A DNA stretch of 64,000 nucleotides from Bin125 sp026705025 (GCA_026705025.1 JAPPBN010000026.1:124001-188000); one strand, 5' to 3'; positions 7,026 to 14,864 are shown, counted from the first letter of the stretch. Notes: generated by a model from the letters alone, not told the origin. Numbers and translations: made by a program.

Positions 7026-7916
7026 ATGCCCGACACCGAGACCCTGTTCCCCGGCTTCCGCGAGCACAGGACGGGCCCAATCTTCGCCCGCGTTGGCGGT
7101 TCCGGCTCGCCGTTGTTGCTGCTTCACGGCTATCCGCAGACCGGTGCCATGTGGCACAAGATTGCGCCCGGCCTGGCCGAGCAGCACACCGTCGTCGTCG
7201 CCGATTTGTTGGGCTACGGCGCCAGCGATTCTCCGCCCGGCGACGGCGGCGGAGAGGCCTATTCGAAGCGGGCCATGGCCGCCTACATGGTCGATCTGAT
7301 GACCGACCTCGGCTTCGACACCTTCTCGCTCGCCGGGCACGATCGCGGGGGTCGCGTGTCCTATCGGCTGACCCTGGACCATCCGGAACGGGTCGAACGC
7401 CTCTCCCTGCTGGACATCATCCCCACCGCTGAACAGTTTGAGCAGATGGGCATCGCCGGCGGCCTGGGCGGATTCCACTGGTACTTCCTCGCCCAGCCCG
7501 CGCCCTTGCCTGAGACGCTGATCAACGGCGCGCCCGACTTCTTTCTTAAGCGGATGCTGGGCTCGTGGGCCGGCCAGGATGACCAAACTGTCTTCACCGA
7601 GGCCGCGATGGCCGAGTACCTCGCCGCAGCCAACGACCAGGAAACGGTTCGCGGCTGGTGCGAGGACTATCGTTCCGGCGCGCGCTTCGACCTCGCCCTC
7701 GACCGCGCCGATCGTTCGGAGGGCAAGAAGATCACTTGCCCGCTGTTCGTGATCTGGGGCGCCGGACGCCAGCCCAGCCGCCGGGGCCGGTTCATGGCCA
7801 CCTGGCATCGCTGGGCGACCAATGTCACCGGTGTCGGCCTCCCCTGCGGTCACTTCCTCCCCGAAGAACTTCCTTACGAAACCGAAGCCGCGCTGAAAGA
7901 CTTCTTCGCCGACTGA
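7026..7916 (+). CDS. Haloacetate (fluoroacetate) dehalogenase-like alpha/beta hydrolase
   Basis: Predicted to displace halide from a 2-haloacid by an aspartyl-ester mechanism, giving glycolate from fluoroacetate in the characterised enzyme. Length is 296 residues. GHDRGGR places nucleophile Asp106 with Arg107 and Arg110 for the carboxylate; Asp130 lies in LSLLDIIP; His276 in CGHFLPEE completes the triad. His151, Trp152 and Tyr215 (FHWYFLAQPAPLPE and WCEDY) occupy the halide-pocket positions. All of these sit exactly four residues before their fluoroacetate dehalogenase counterparts (Asp110, Arg111, Arg114, Asp134, His155, Trp156, Tyr219, His280). GAGGGGGG precedes the ATG. Activity on fluorinated rather than chlorinated acids is inference. 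Confidence 0.88.
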   Translation: MPDTETLFPGFREHRTGPIFARVGGSGSPLLLLHGYPQTGAMWHKIAPGLAEQHTVVVADLLGYGASDSPPGDGGGEAYSKRAMAAYMVDLMTDLGFDTFSLAGHDRGGRVSYRLTLDHPERVERLSLLDIIPTAEQFEQMGIAGGLGGFHWYFLAQPAPLPETLINGAPDFFLKRMLGSWAGQDDQTVFTEAAMAEYLAAANDQETVRGWCEDYRSGARFDLALDRADRSEGKKITCPLFVIWGAGRQPSRRGRFMATWHRWATNVTGVGLPCGHFLPEELPYETEAALKDFFAD

Positions 7917-7970
7917 TTGAGCGCTTGTACGCTCACAGCGAACCGATCCAGGCCCTGCAAGGAGCAACAA

Positions 7971-8561
7971 ATGGATCCCGTCACGACATTCAGCGGCACC
8001 GGGTTGCCGCTTGACCGCGCCGATGTTGACACCGACCAGATCATCCCGGCCAAGTACTTGAAGCGAATTGAGCGCACGGGCTATGGTCCCTTCGCCTTTG
8101 AGGCCTGGGCCAAGGATCCTGACTTCGTCACGAACCAGCCTCAATACGAAGGCGCCAGCGTGCTGCTCGCCGGACCGAACTTCGGCTGCGGCTCCTCGCG
8201 AGAGCATGCCGTCTGGGCGATCCAGGGGATGGGAGTCAAAGCGGTGATCGCACCCGGCTTCGCCGACATCTTCCGCAACAACTCGGCCAAGATGGGACTG
8301 CTCACGATCCAGTTGCCTCAGCCGGACGTGGAGGAACTGATGCGCCTGGTCGAGTCAGAATCCAACACGCCGATCACGGTCAGCCTCGAAGAACAGACCG
8401 TCAGCGCGCCGGGGGGCTGGGTGCGCTCCTTCGATATCGCTCCGTTCGTCAAGCACTGCCTGCTCAACGGCCTCGACGACATCTCCCTGACGCTGGAGCA
8501 TGACGACCTGATTTCCGACTACGAGTCGAAGCGACCCACAACGAAACCGGTCACTGCCTAG
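7971..8561 (+). CDS. leuD: 3-isopropylmalate dehydratase small subunit
   Basis: Swivelling-domain subunit that, with LeuC, isomerises 2- to 3-isopropylmalate in leucine synthesis. The 196-residue frame starts at the ATG at 7971 with AAGGAG at 7959-7964. Diagnostic motifs are DVDTDQIIPAKYLKRI (residues 18-33), GPNFGCGSSREHA (68-80) and FADIFRNNSAKMGLL. LeuC is not adjacent: it lies 16 kb away on the other strand with leuA (24422-27420). Downstream, two tiny Cys-rich proteins separate leuD from leuB, an unusual interruption. Confidence 0.96.
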   Translation: MDPVTTFSGTGLPLDRADVDTDQIIPAKYLKRIERTGYGPFAFEAWAKDPDFVTNQPQYEGASVLLAGPNFGCGSSREHAVWAIQGMGVKAVIAPGFADIFRNNSAKMGLLTIQLPQPDVEELMRLVESESNTPITVSLEEQTVSAPGGWVRSFDIAPFVKHCLLNGLDDISLTLEHDDLISDYESKRPTTKPVTA

Positions 8562-8727
8562 GATCAACCCAGGCTCAGGCGCCTCCGACACCGAATCCCA
8601 GGACGCCCCGATTCTCCTAGCGTCGACAATCTGGCTGAGGACCTGATCGTCGACTTGACGAGAGTCTGCCGCTGGCTCCCTATCCTGTTTCCAATCAAGA
8701 ACAAGGTCCATTGGACAGAAACTCCAC

Positions 8728-8886
8728 ATGCCCGAGCATCCACGGCCAACCATCGGCGACACCATCACCAACCTGCGCCGTTCGATCGGCCGGCGTCACG
8801 CCATCTATGGGTTCATCAAGGACAACCTGATCAAGTTGCGGAATGTTGACAACTGCTGCGGCAACTACGGTGATCCGGGCTGTTGA
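8728..8886 (+). CDS. Tiny protein ending in CCGNYGDPGC, copy 1
   Basis: This 52-residue frame begins MPEHPRPTIGDTITNLRR and ends NCCGNYGDPGC before a UGA stop. I recognise no named family. The frame is credible because a second frame at 9087-9248 has the same architecture: a P.P....D.I.NLR segment near the N-terminus and a C-terminal CCG(N/D)YG(D/A)PGC with three cysteines, while the middle diverges. It has a basic N-terminal half, no signal peptide and no membrane span. No strong ribosome site is seen. A 17-nt hairpin starts 14 nt after the UGA. Possible roles are metal or Fe-S binding, a redox-active tail, or a modified peptide; none is demonstrated, and no radical-SAM gene is nearby. Confidence 0.7.
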   Translation: MPEHPRPTIGDTITNLRRSIGRRHAIYGFIKDNLIKLRNVDNCCGNYGDPGC

Positions 8887-8982
8887 GTGTCCGGCGAGCG
8901 CGCTCGGGCCGAGTGCATGGAGTCAGATGACCATGACCATCACCACGGCCACGATCATGGCCACGGACATGACCATCACTAG
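8887..8982 (+). CDS. Histidine-rich frame in phase with copy 1 across its UGA
   Basis: Directly after the UGA at 8884-8886 the same frame stays open for 31 codons, VSGERARAECMESDD then HDHHHGHDHGHGHDHH, before TAG at 8980-8982. Ten of the last sixteen residues are histidine. It could be (a) a C-terminal extension made by UGA recoding or readthrough, (b) a separate product starting at the GTG at 8887 or the ATG at 8917, which lies right after the hairpin, or (c) untranslated low-complexity DNA. His/Asp/Gly-rich tails of this kind bind nickel, zinc or cobalt in metallochaperones. The sequence alone cannot choose between these. Confidence 0.35.
   Translation: MSGERARAECMESDDHDHHHGHDHGHGHDHH
8900..8916 (+). 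promoter_or_regulatory. Hairpin after copy 1, 13 nt beyond UGA
   Basis: GCGCTC-GGGCC-GAGTGC gives a 6-bp stem (one G-U pair in RNA) and a 5-nt loop. The matching hairpin after copy 2 is GCGCTC-CGGGT-GAGCGC at the identical distance from its UGA. Sequence similarity between the two loci ends where the hairpin ends. No T tract follows, so it is not a standard terminator. The distance and the 17-nt size are close to those of bacterial SECIS upper stems. Confidence 0.5.
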
Positions 8983-9086
8983 TTCAGTAGTCGGCGCTAC
9001 TGCGGTGAGTGCTGAAGATTGGCCGCGATGAAGGCTCAGAATTCTCAGACTTCCGCGGTTGAGTAGAAGCGACTGAAAGAGATCCG

Positions 9087-9248
9087 ATGTGTAAGCCCCC
9101 GACACCCTCCTTCCGGGACGCGATTGCGAATCTGCGCGCCGATGGTCGTCAGGGCCTGGGCCTGGTCACCGGCGTGCTCGCCATTTGGTGGAATAGGCTG
9201 ACGGAGCGACAGACTTGCTGCGGCGACTACGGAGCGCCGGGCTGTTGA
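9087..9248 (+). CDS. Tiny protein ending in CCGDYGAPGC, copy 2
   Basis: This 53-residue paralogue of the frame at 8728 begins MCKPPTPSFRDAIANLRA and ends TCCGDYGAPGC before a UGA stop. Its middle (GLVTGVLAIWW) is more hydrophobic than in copy 1 and has one extra N-terminal cysteine. Only a weak purine-rich ribosome site (aagaga) precedes the ATG. It is 57 bases ahead of leuB on the same strand and may be cotranscribed with it. After the UGA the frame stays open for 14 codons (VSPERAPGERPTDD), similar to VSGERARAEC after copy 1. No function can be assigned from sequence. Confidence 0.7.
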   Translation: MCKPPTPSFRDAIANLRADGRQGLGLVTGVLAIWWNRLTERQTCCGDYGAPGC

Positions 9249-9261
9249 GTCTCCCCCGAAC

Positions 9262-9278
9262 GCGCTCCGGGTGAGCGC
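9262..9278 (+). promoter_or_regulatory. Hairpin after copy 2, 13 nt beyond UGA
   Basis: GCGCTC and GAGCGC form a perfect 6-bp stem around CGGGT. Compared with the copy 1 hairpin the loop sequence differs, and a C-to-T change in the right arm of copy 1 keeps pairing as G-U. It lies between the tiny gene and the leuB start at 9306, so an effect on leuB translation or transcription is also possible. Confidence 0.5.
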
Positions 9279-9305
9279 CCAACCGACGATTAGGAACCGA
9301 GACGT

Positions 9306-10400
9306 ATGGCCCATTTCAGGATTGCGCTTCTGCCCGGTGACGGGATTGGCGGCGAAGTCATCGGGCAGGCGATCCGCGTGCTCGATGCCGTGGGCGGCCG
9401 ATTCGATCACTCCTTTGAGTACAGCGAAGATCTGGTCGGCGGCGCGTCGATCGACGCGCACGGAGTCGCCCTGCGCGACGAAACGCTGAAGATGTGCCAG
9501 GCCCAGGACGCCGTGCTGTTCGGCGCCGTGGGCGGGCCGAAGTGGGACGATCCGAAAGCCACGGTCCGGCCGGAACAGGCAATCCTTGGCCTGCGCAAGG
9601 GACTCGGGTTGTACGCCAACATCCGGCCGGTCAAGATGCTGCCGATTCTCGCCGACGCTACACCGCTCAAGCGGGAAACAGTGGAAGCCGTCGATATGGT
9701 CGTGCTGCGCGAACTTACCGGAGGCATCTACTTCGGCGAGCCGCAGCGCCGCTGGGAAGAAGATGGCCAGCGCAAGGCTGTCGACACACTTGCCTACTCC
9801 GAGGAGGAAGTCGAGCGGATTGTTCGTCTCGGGTTTGAGACCGCACGAGGCCGCCGCGGGCTACTGACTTCCGTCGACAAGGCCAACATTCTCGATACTT
9901 CACGCATGTGGCGCGAGATTGCCGACGAAGTCGCGAAGGACTACCCCGACGTCACGCTCGAACACCGACTCGTTGACGCTTGCGCGATGGACCTGATTCG
10001 ACACCCGTCCTACTTCGACGTGATCGTGACCGAGAACATGTTCGGCGACATCCTCACGGATGAAGCCTCAATGCTGGCCGGTTCGATGGGCATGTTGCCT
10101 TCCGCCTCTCTGGGCGCTTCCGAGGACGGCTCGACGCTGGGTCTGTACGAGCCGATTCATGGCACCGCGCCCGACATCGCCGGCCAGGGCATCGCCAATC
10201 CGATGGCGATGATTCTGAGCGCGGCGCTGATGCTGCGTTACTCGCTGGGTCTTGAACAGGAAGCAAGCGCCATCGAAGACGCCGTCACCCACACGCTCGC
10301 CGCCGGTCATCGTTCAGCCGATCTCGCTGGCGAGGGTGACGAACCACTCGGTACCGAAGCGCTCGGGAATCTGATCACCCAAGCAGTCACCGGCAGCTGA
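9306..10400 (+). CDS. leuB: 3-isopropylmalate dehydrogenase
   Basis: NAD-dependent oxidative decarboxylation of 3-isopropylmalate to 2-ketoisocaproate in leucine synthesis; cytosolic homodimer. The 364-residue length is normal. Landmarks are LLPGDGIGGE near the start, ELTGGIYFGEP (residues 136-146), the cofactor and metal segment TENMFGDILTDEASMLAGS (242-260) and YEPIHGTAPDIAGQG. AGGA at 9292-9295 precedes the ATG by ten bases. It follows leuD and the two Cys-rich microproteins on the same strand. The next gene encodes an acyl-CoA carboxylase unrelated to leucine synthesis. Confidence 0.96.
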   Translation: MAHFRIALLPGDGIGGEVIGQAIRVLDAVGGRFDHSFEYSEDLVGGASIDAHGVALRDETLKMCQAQDAVLFGAVGGPKWDDPKATVRPEQAILGLRKGLGLYANIRPVKMLPILADATPLKRETVEAVDMVVLRELTGGIYFGEPQRRWEEDGQRKAVDTLAYSEEEVERIVRLGFETARGRRGLLTSVDKANILDTSRMWREIADEVAKDYPDVTLEHRLVDACAMDLIRHPSYFDVIVTENMFGDILTDEASMLAGSMGMLPSASLGASEDGSTLGLYEPIHGTAPDIAGQGIANPMAMILSAALMLRYSLGLEQEASAIEDAVTHTLAAGHRSADLAGEGDEPLGTEALGNLITQAVTGS

Positions 10401-10437
10401 GATCATCGTTCGCCGAATCCCGCAGACACACAGTTCG

Positions 10438-10443
10438 TAGAGT
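10438..10443 (+). promoter_or_regulatory. Candidate -10 element of a leaderless gene (TAGAGT)
   Basis: TAGAGT followed by six bases and the ATG at 10450. This is the same hexamer and spacing as at 611-616. No matching -35 is evident. Confidence 0.4.
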
Positions 10444-10449
10444 TCGACC

Positions 10450-13400
10450 ATGCCCATTCAACGCCTTCTCGTCGCCAACCGTGGTGAAATCGCCGTCCGC
10501 ATCTTGCGCACCGCTACTGAGCTGGGAATTGCCACCGCCGCAGTGCATTCCTCCGACGATGCCGCCTCTGACCACATTCAGCATGCAGAGACGGTCATTG
10601 AGCTCTCCGGAATCGGACCCGCAGCCTACCTCGACATAGACCAGATCGTTGATCGCGCCAAAGAGCACGACTGCGATGCGATCCATCCCGGCTACGGCTT
10701 CCTGGCCGAGAACGCCGACTTTGCCCGCGCCTGCGAAGAGGCAGGCATCACCTTTGTTGGACCCTCGCCGGCTGCGCTGGCGCTGTTCGGGGACAAGGCT
10801 CGCGCACGCACACTGGCGGGGGCGCGCAGCGTCCCCGTCCTCACGGGTACGGACCACGCGGTCGACCTTGATGGTGCGCGCGCCTTCTTCGAGCAGCTCG
10901 ACGGCCGCCCGATGGTGATCAAGGCAATCGGAGGCGGTGGCGGACGCGGGATGAGAGCGATCAGTGAGGCCGCCGAGATTGAGGATGCGTTCGAGCGCTG
11001 TACGCGTGAGGCTCAGGCGGCCTTCGGCAATGGCGCATTGTTCGTCGAGCGGTTTATTCCTCGAGCGCGACACATCGAAGTCCAGATCGTGGGTGACCAG
11101 CACGGCCATGTCACACACGTGGGCGAACGAGAATGCACAATTCAGCGTCGTTATCAGAAGCTGATCGAAATCGCGCCGTCGCCAACGCTCAGCGACAGTC
11201 TTCGCGAGCGAATCACGGCCGCCGCGGTCGAGTTGGCCGAGGCCGGAGGCTACTCCAATCTGGGCACATTCGAGTTCCTGGTTGACGCCGACACCGGTGA
11301 CGACTTCGCCTTCATCGAGGCCAATGCTCGTCTGCAGGTTGAACACACCGTGACCGAGGAAGTGGCGGGGCTCGACCTGGTCGAGTGCCAGTTGCGGATC
11401 GCCGAAGGCGCGACGCTCATCGATCTCGGCATGGAATCGCCGCCGCCACTTCGAGGGTTTGCGATTCAGTCGCGAGTCAATCTCGAGCGGATGCGTGAGG
11501 ACGGCGATGTCCGTCCAGCCGCCGGCGCGCTGCGCACCTTCCGTCCGCCGGCCGGACCTGGCGTCCGTGTCGACACGTACGGCTATGCCGGATATGCGGC
11601 CAATCCGAACTTTGACTCGTTGATCGCCAAGGTCGTCACCCGGCATCCCAGCAGCGAATTCAAGGACGCCGTGCGCCGTGCCCAGCGCGCGCTGGACGAG
11701 TTCCAGCTCGAGGGTCCCGATTCGAACATTGGCTTCTTGCGCAACATCCTTGGACACCCCGAGTTCGTCGCCGGCGATGTCCACACCCGCTGGATCGACG
11801 AGCGAATCGGCGAGTTGGCGGTCACCTCTGACAACGGAGCATCCTCCGGAGGTCAGTCGGCCTGGGCCGGAGCCCAGGTGGAGAACCAGGTCACCGATCC
11901 GCTCGCCGCACTTGACTTTTTCCGCCAGGGCGCCGGCGCCGCATCGCTCGATGTCAACCGTGGACTTGAGGAAGAACGCGCCGGTTTCCCCGCGCCCGAA
12001 ATCATCGGCCCGCCGGGCACGGAACCGCTGCGCGCTCCGATCCAGGGCACGATCATCGAGATTCTTGTCGGCGAGGGCGACTCAGTCGTCGCCGGCCAGG
12101 ACGTGATCATCATGAATGCGATGAAGATGGAGCACGTGCTCCAGGCAGACATCGGCGGCATCGCGCAGGAAATCACCGTATCGATCGGCGACATCATCTG
12201 GGAAGGCCACCCGCTCGTATTCATCGAGCCGGCCGACGTCGGCCCAGCTCTGGATGACGGCGCCGGTGAAATCGACCTTGACTACATCCGACCCGACCTG
12301 CAGCACAACATCGACTTGCACGAGGCCCTGCTCGACCACCATCGCGAGGGGCCGGTCGCCAGACGGCACGCCAAGGGCAAGCGCACCGCCCGCGAGAACA
12401 TTGCCCAGCTTGTCGAGGGCGGCGCCTGGACCGAATACATGCCGCTCGGCGTCGCTGCGCAACGTCGCGTGCGATCGTGGGAAGAGTTGCGCCGTGTTTC
12501 GCCGGCCGACGGCCTGATCTGCGGGATCGGAACGGTCAACGCCGAATTGTTTGACAACTCCACGGCCTCGACCGCGATCATCTCCTACGACGAGACCGTT
12601 TGGGCCGGGACGCAGGGGCTGCGCGGCCATGAGAAGACCGATCGCATGGTCGAGACCGCGCACCGGCTGCTCACGCCGCTGGTGTTCATTGCCGAAGGCG
12701 CCGGCGGGCGTTCGGGCGACACCGATGCGGCGTACACGCGCGTCGCGGCCCGCAACGTGCGCACCTTCGAGCGCCTGGCCGAACTCTCGGGCCGCGTGCC
12801 GATGGTCTCGATCACCGCCGGACGCTGCTTTGCCGGCAATGCCTCGATGCTGGGTATGTGCGACATCATCGTCGCGACCGAAGGATCCAACATCGCCATG
12901 GGCGGACCCGCAGTCATCGAAGGCGGTGGCCTTGGCCTCTTCCTGCCCGAGGAACTCGGGCCGATGTCGCAACAGGTACCCAACGGCGTCGTCGACATCT
13001 TCGTCAAGGACGAAGATGAAGCGATGGCCGCAGTGAAGAAATACCTCTCCTACTTCCAGGGTCGGCTCACGGAATGGAGCGCCCCCGATCAGCGCCAACT
13101 GCGCCACGTGATTCCTGAGAACCGGCTGCGCACCTACGACGTGCGCAAGGTCATCGACCTGCTGGCTGACCACGACTCGGTGTTGGAACTGCGACCCGAG
13201 TTCGGCATCGGCGTCGTGACGGCACTGATTCGCATCGAAGGCCGTCCCGTGGGCGTGATCGCGAACAACAATATGCACATCGGCGGCGCGGTCGACAGCG
13301 ACGGCTCGGACAAGCTGGCTCGCTTCGCCCAGATCTGCGACTGCTGGAACATCCCTCTCCTCACGCTGGTCGATACGCCGGGCATGATGGTCGGTCCCGA

Positions 13401-13848
13401 GGTCGAGAAGACGGCGCTGGTCCGCCACTGCCACCGGGTCTTCGTCTCGCTGGCCAACCTGACCACGCCGAAGATGACGATCACGCTGCGCAAGTGCTAC
13501 GGACTCGGCGGACTGGCGATGCTCGCTGGCAGCACCGAGGCCGGACTCTTCAATGTCGGTTGGCCAACGTCTGAGTATGGCGGGATGAACCTTGAGGCTG
13601 GGGTCAAACTCGGAGCGAGGGCGCAGCTCGAGAAGATCGAAGACCTCGAGGAACGCACCCGGGTCTATGAGGAAATGGTCGCCGATGCCTACGAACGCGG
13701 CAACGCCGTCAACGCCGCCACGGTGCTGGAGTCGGACGACGTGATCGACCCGGCCGAGACCCGTCAGTGGATCCTGCGTTTGCTCGACGCCGTGCCGAAC
13801 TCCGAACCGATCCGCGAAGGTCGCCGCCCGTATATCGACAGCTGGTAG
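10450..13848 (+). CDS. Single-chain biotin-dependent acyl-CoA carboxylase (BC-BCCP-CT)
   Basis: Carboxylates an acyl-CoA using ATP and bicarbonate, with all catalytic parts on one 1132-residue chain. Biotin carboxylase occupies about residues 1-450, with the glycine-rich ATP-grasp loop KAIGGGGGRGMR from 158 and EANARLQVEH from 290. A linker leads to the biotinyl domain, where NAMKM places the biotinyl lysine at 559. The carboxyltransferase covers about 620-1132, with AGRCFAGNASMLGMCD, NNNMHIGGAVDSDGSDK and LVDTPGMMVG. This order and size match the single-chain long-chain acyl-CoA carboxylases described from mycobacteria, rather than separate AccA/B/C/D subunits. Chain-length preference cannot be read here. 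A promoter-like TAGAGT lies six bases before the ATG. Confidence 0.92.
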   Translation: MPIQRLLVANRGEIAVRILRTATELGIATAAVHSSDDAASDHIQHAETVIELSGIGPAAYLDIDQIVDRAKEHDCDAIHPGYGFLAENADFARACEEAGITFVGPSPAALALFGDKARARTLAGARSVPVLTGTDHAVDLDGARAFFEQLDGRPMVIKAIGGGGGRGMRAISEAAEIEDAFERCTREAQAAFGNGALFVERFIPRARHIEVQIVGDQHGHVTHVGERECTIQRRYQKLIEIAPSPTLSDSLRERITAAAVELAEAGGYSNLGTFEFLVDADTGDDFAFIEANARLQVEHTVTEEVAGLDLVECQLRIAEGATLIDLGMESPPPLRGFAIQSRVNLERMREDGDVRPAAGALRTFRPPAGPGVRVDTYGYAGYAANPNFDSLIAKVVTRHPSSEFKDAVRRAQRALDEFQLEGPDSNIGFLRNILGHPEFVAGDVHTRWIDERIGELAVTSDNGASSGGQSAWAGAQVENQVTDPLAALDFFRQGAGAASLDVNRGLEEERAGFPAPEIIGPPGTEPLRAPIQGTIIEILVGEGDSVVAGQDVIIMNAMKMEHVLQADIGGIAQEITVSIGDIIWEGHPLVFIEPADVGPALDDGAGEIDLDYIRPDLQHNIDLHEALLDHHREGPVARRHAKGKRTARENIAQLVEGGAWTEYMPLGVAAQRRVRSWEELRRVSPADGLICGIGTVNAELFDNSTASTAIISYDETVWAGTQGLRGHEKTDRMVETAHRLLTPLVFIAEGAGGRSGDTDAAYTRVAARNVRTFERLAELSGRVPMVSITAGRCFAGNASMLGMCDIIVATEGSNIAMGGPAVIEGGGLGLFLPEELGPMSQQVPNGVVDIFVKDEDEAMAAVKKYLSYFQGRLTEWSAPDQRQLRHVIPENRLRTYDVRKVIDLLADHDSVLELRPEFGIGVVTALIRIEGRPVGVIANNNMHIGGAVDSDGSDKLARFAQICDCWNIPLLTLVDTPGMMVGPEVEKTALVRHCHRVFVSLANLTTPKMTITLRKCYGLGGLAMLAGSTEAGLFNVGWPTSEYGGMNLEAGVKLGARAQLEKIEDLEERTRVYEEMVADAYERGNAVNAATVLESDDVIDPAETRQWILRLLDAVPNSEPIREGRRPYIDSW

Positions 13849-13882
13849 GCCGTCACGGTCGCACGATCAGAATCGGACTGGC

Positions 13883-13888
13883 TAGAAT
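13883..13888 (+). promoter_or_regulatory. Candidate -10 element for the permease operon (TAGAAT)
   Basis: TAGAAT lies 46 bases before the ATG at 13935, where a ribosome site is present. No convincing -35 is seen. Confidence 0.3.
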
Positions 13889-13934
13889 GCCGCGTACAGC
13901 GGCGGTAGCCTCATCGTGTGCCGCGGAGTGAGCG

Positions 13935-14864
13935 ATGCAGTTTGCCAATCTGCTCTTGATTCGTCTGCTCCAGACCATTGTCGTGGTCTGGGTGGTCGTC
14001 AGCATCGTCTTCGTCGTCTCGCGCTTGATCGGCAATCCGGAAACCTCGTTGATGCCTTGGGACGCGACCAATGAGGACTACGAGCGCATCAGAGAGAAAC
14101 TTGGCCTGAACGATCCGATGATCGTGCAGTACGGAAAATTCCTCGGCGACGCCGTACAAGGTGATCTGGGCTTCTCTTATCACCGCACCGGACCGGCACT
14201 CGACATCGTTGCCGACAAGGTGCTCGGAACCGTCAAACTGACCGCTGCCGGACTGGTGGTGGCGCTCGGCCTGGGACTACCACTGGGGGTGTTCGCCGCG
14301 TTGCGGCGCGGCTCGCCGATGGACTGGCTGGCGCGTCTGATCGCGGTTTTCGGGCAGGCCACACCCAGCTTCTGGCTGGGCCTGATGTTGATCTTTTTCC
14401 TGGCCACCAAGGTGTCCTGGTTCCCGACGGCGGGCGCAGAAGGATTCCGTTCGCTGGTCCTGCCGGCATTTGCGCTCGGATTACTCTCCGCTGCCGGTTT
14501 CATGCGGTTGACCCGGTCCGGGATGATCGACGTAATGAACACCGACTTCATTCGCACGGCTCGAGCCAAGGGACTCAATGAGCGCACGGTAATTTTGCGT
14601 CATGGACTGCGGCACGCTCTGATCCCCGTAATGACGATTCTCGGCATCGAACTCGGCCGTCTGATCGCCGGCTCGGTGATCATCGAAGTGGTCTTCTCCT
14701 GGCCCGGCATTGGACGATTGATGATCGAATCGATCCTGCAGTCGGACTACCCGACGGTGCAGGCGGGACTGGTCGTTATCGCGGCCTCGATCACACTGGG
14801 CAACCTGATCGTTGATATGACTTATCGCGTGATTGACCCACGCATCCGTATGGCGGCCCTCTGA
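13935..14864 (+). CDS. ABC transporter permease, DppB/OppB type
   Basis: Inner-membrane subunit (309 aa) of a peptide/nickel/opine-class importer. The N-terminal membrane segment (LLLIRLLQTIVVVWVVVSIVFVVSRLI) is followed by the typical REKLGLNDPMIVQYGKFL segment. Further membrane spans follow, as does the cytoplasmic EAA loop, here DFIRTARAKGLNERTVILRHGLRHALIP, which contacts the ATPase. GGAG at 13923-13926 fits the ATG at 13935. The stop overlaps the next permease by one base, and a solute-binding lipoprotein follows. No ATPase subunit is encoded in the window. Confidence 0.93.
   Translation: MQFANLLLIRLLQTIVVVWVVVSIVFVVSRLIGNPETSLMPWDATNEDYERIREKLGLNDPMIVQYGKFLGDAVQGDLGFSYHRTGPALDIVADKVLGTVKLTAAGLVVALGLGLPLGVFAALRRGSPMDWLARLIAVFGQATPSFWLGLMLIFFLATKVSWFPTAGAEGFRSLVLPAFALGLLSAAGFMRLTRSGMIDVMNTDFIRTARAKGLNERTVILRHGLRHALIPVMTILGIELGRLIAGSVIIEVVFSWPGIGRLMIESILQSDYPTVQAGLVVIAASITLGNLIVDMTYRVIDPRIRMAAL

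Noticed and set aside
4807..7080. A 757-codon open frame antisense to the monooxygenase and decarboxylase-like genes
   Set aside because: High-GC genes routinely leave long antisense frames; this one has no motifs, while the plus-strand frames show clear families.
8843..9031. A Thr/Met/Ile-rich frame covering the histidine-rich stretch in another phase
   Set aside because: It arises from the same triplet-rich DNA in another frame; its composition is implausible and no ribosome site is present.
12082..13434. A 450-codon antisense frame within the acyl-CoA carboxylase gene
   Set aside because: It lies entirely inside a gene with convincing domains and has none of its own.
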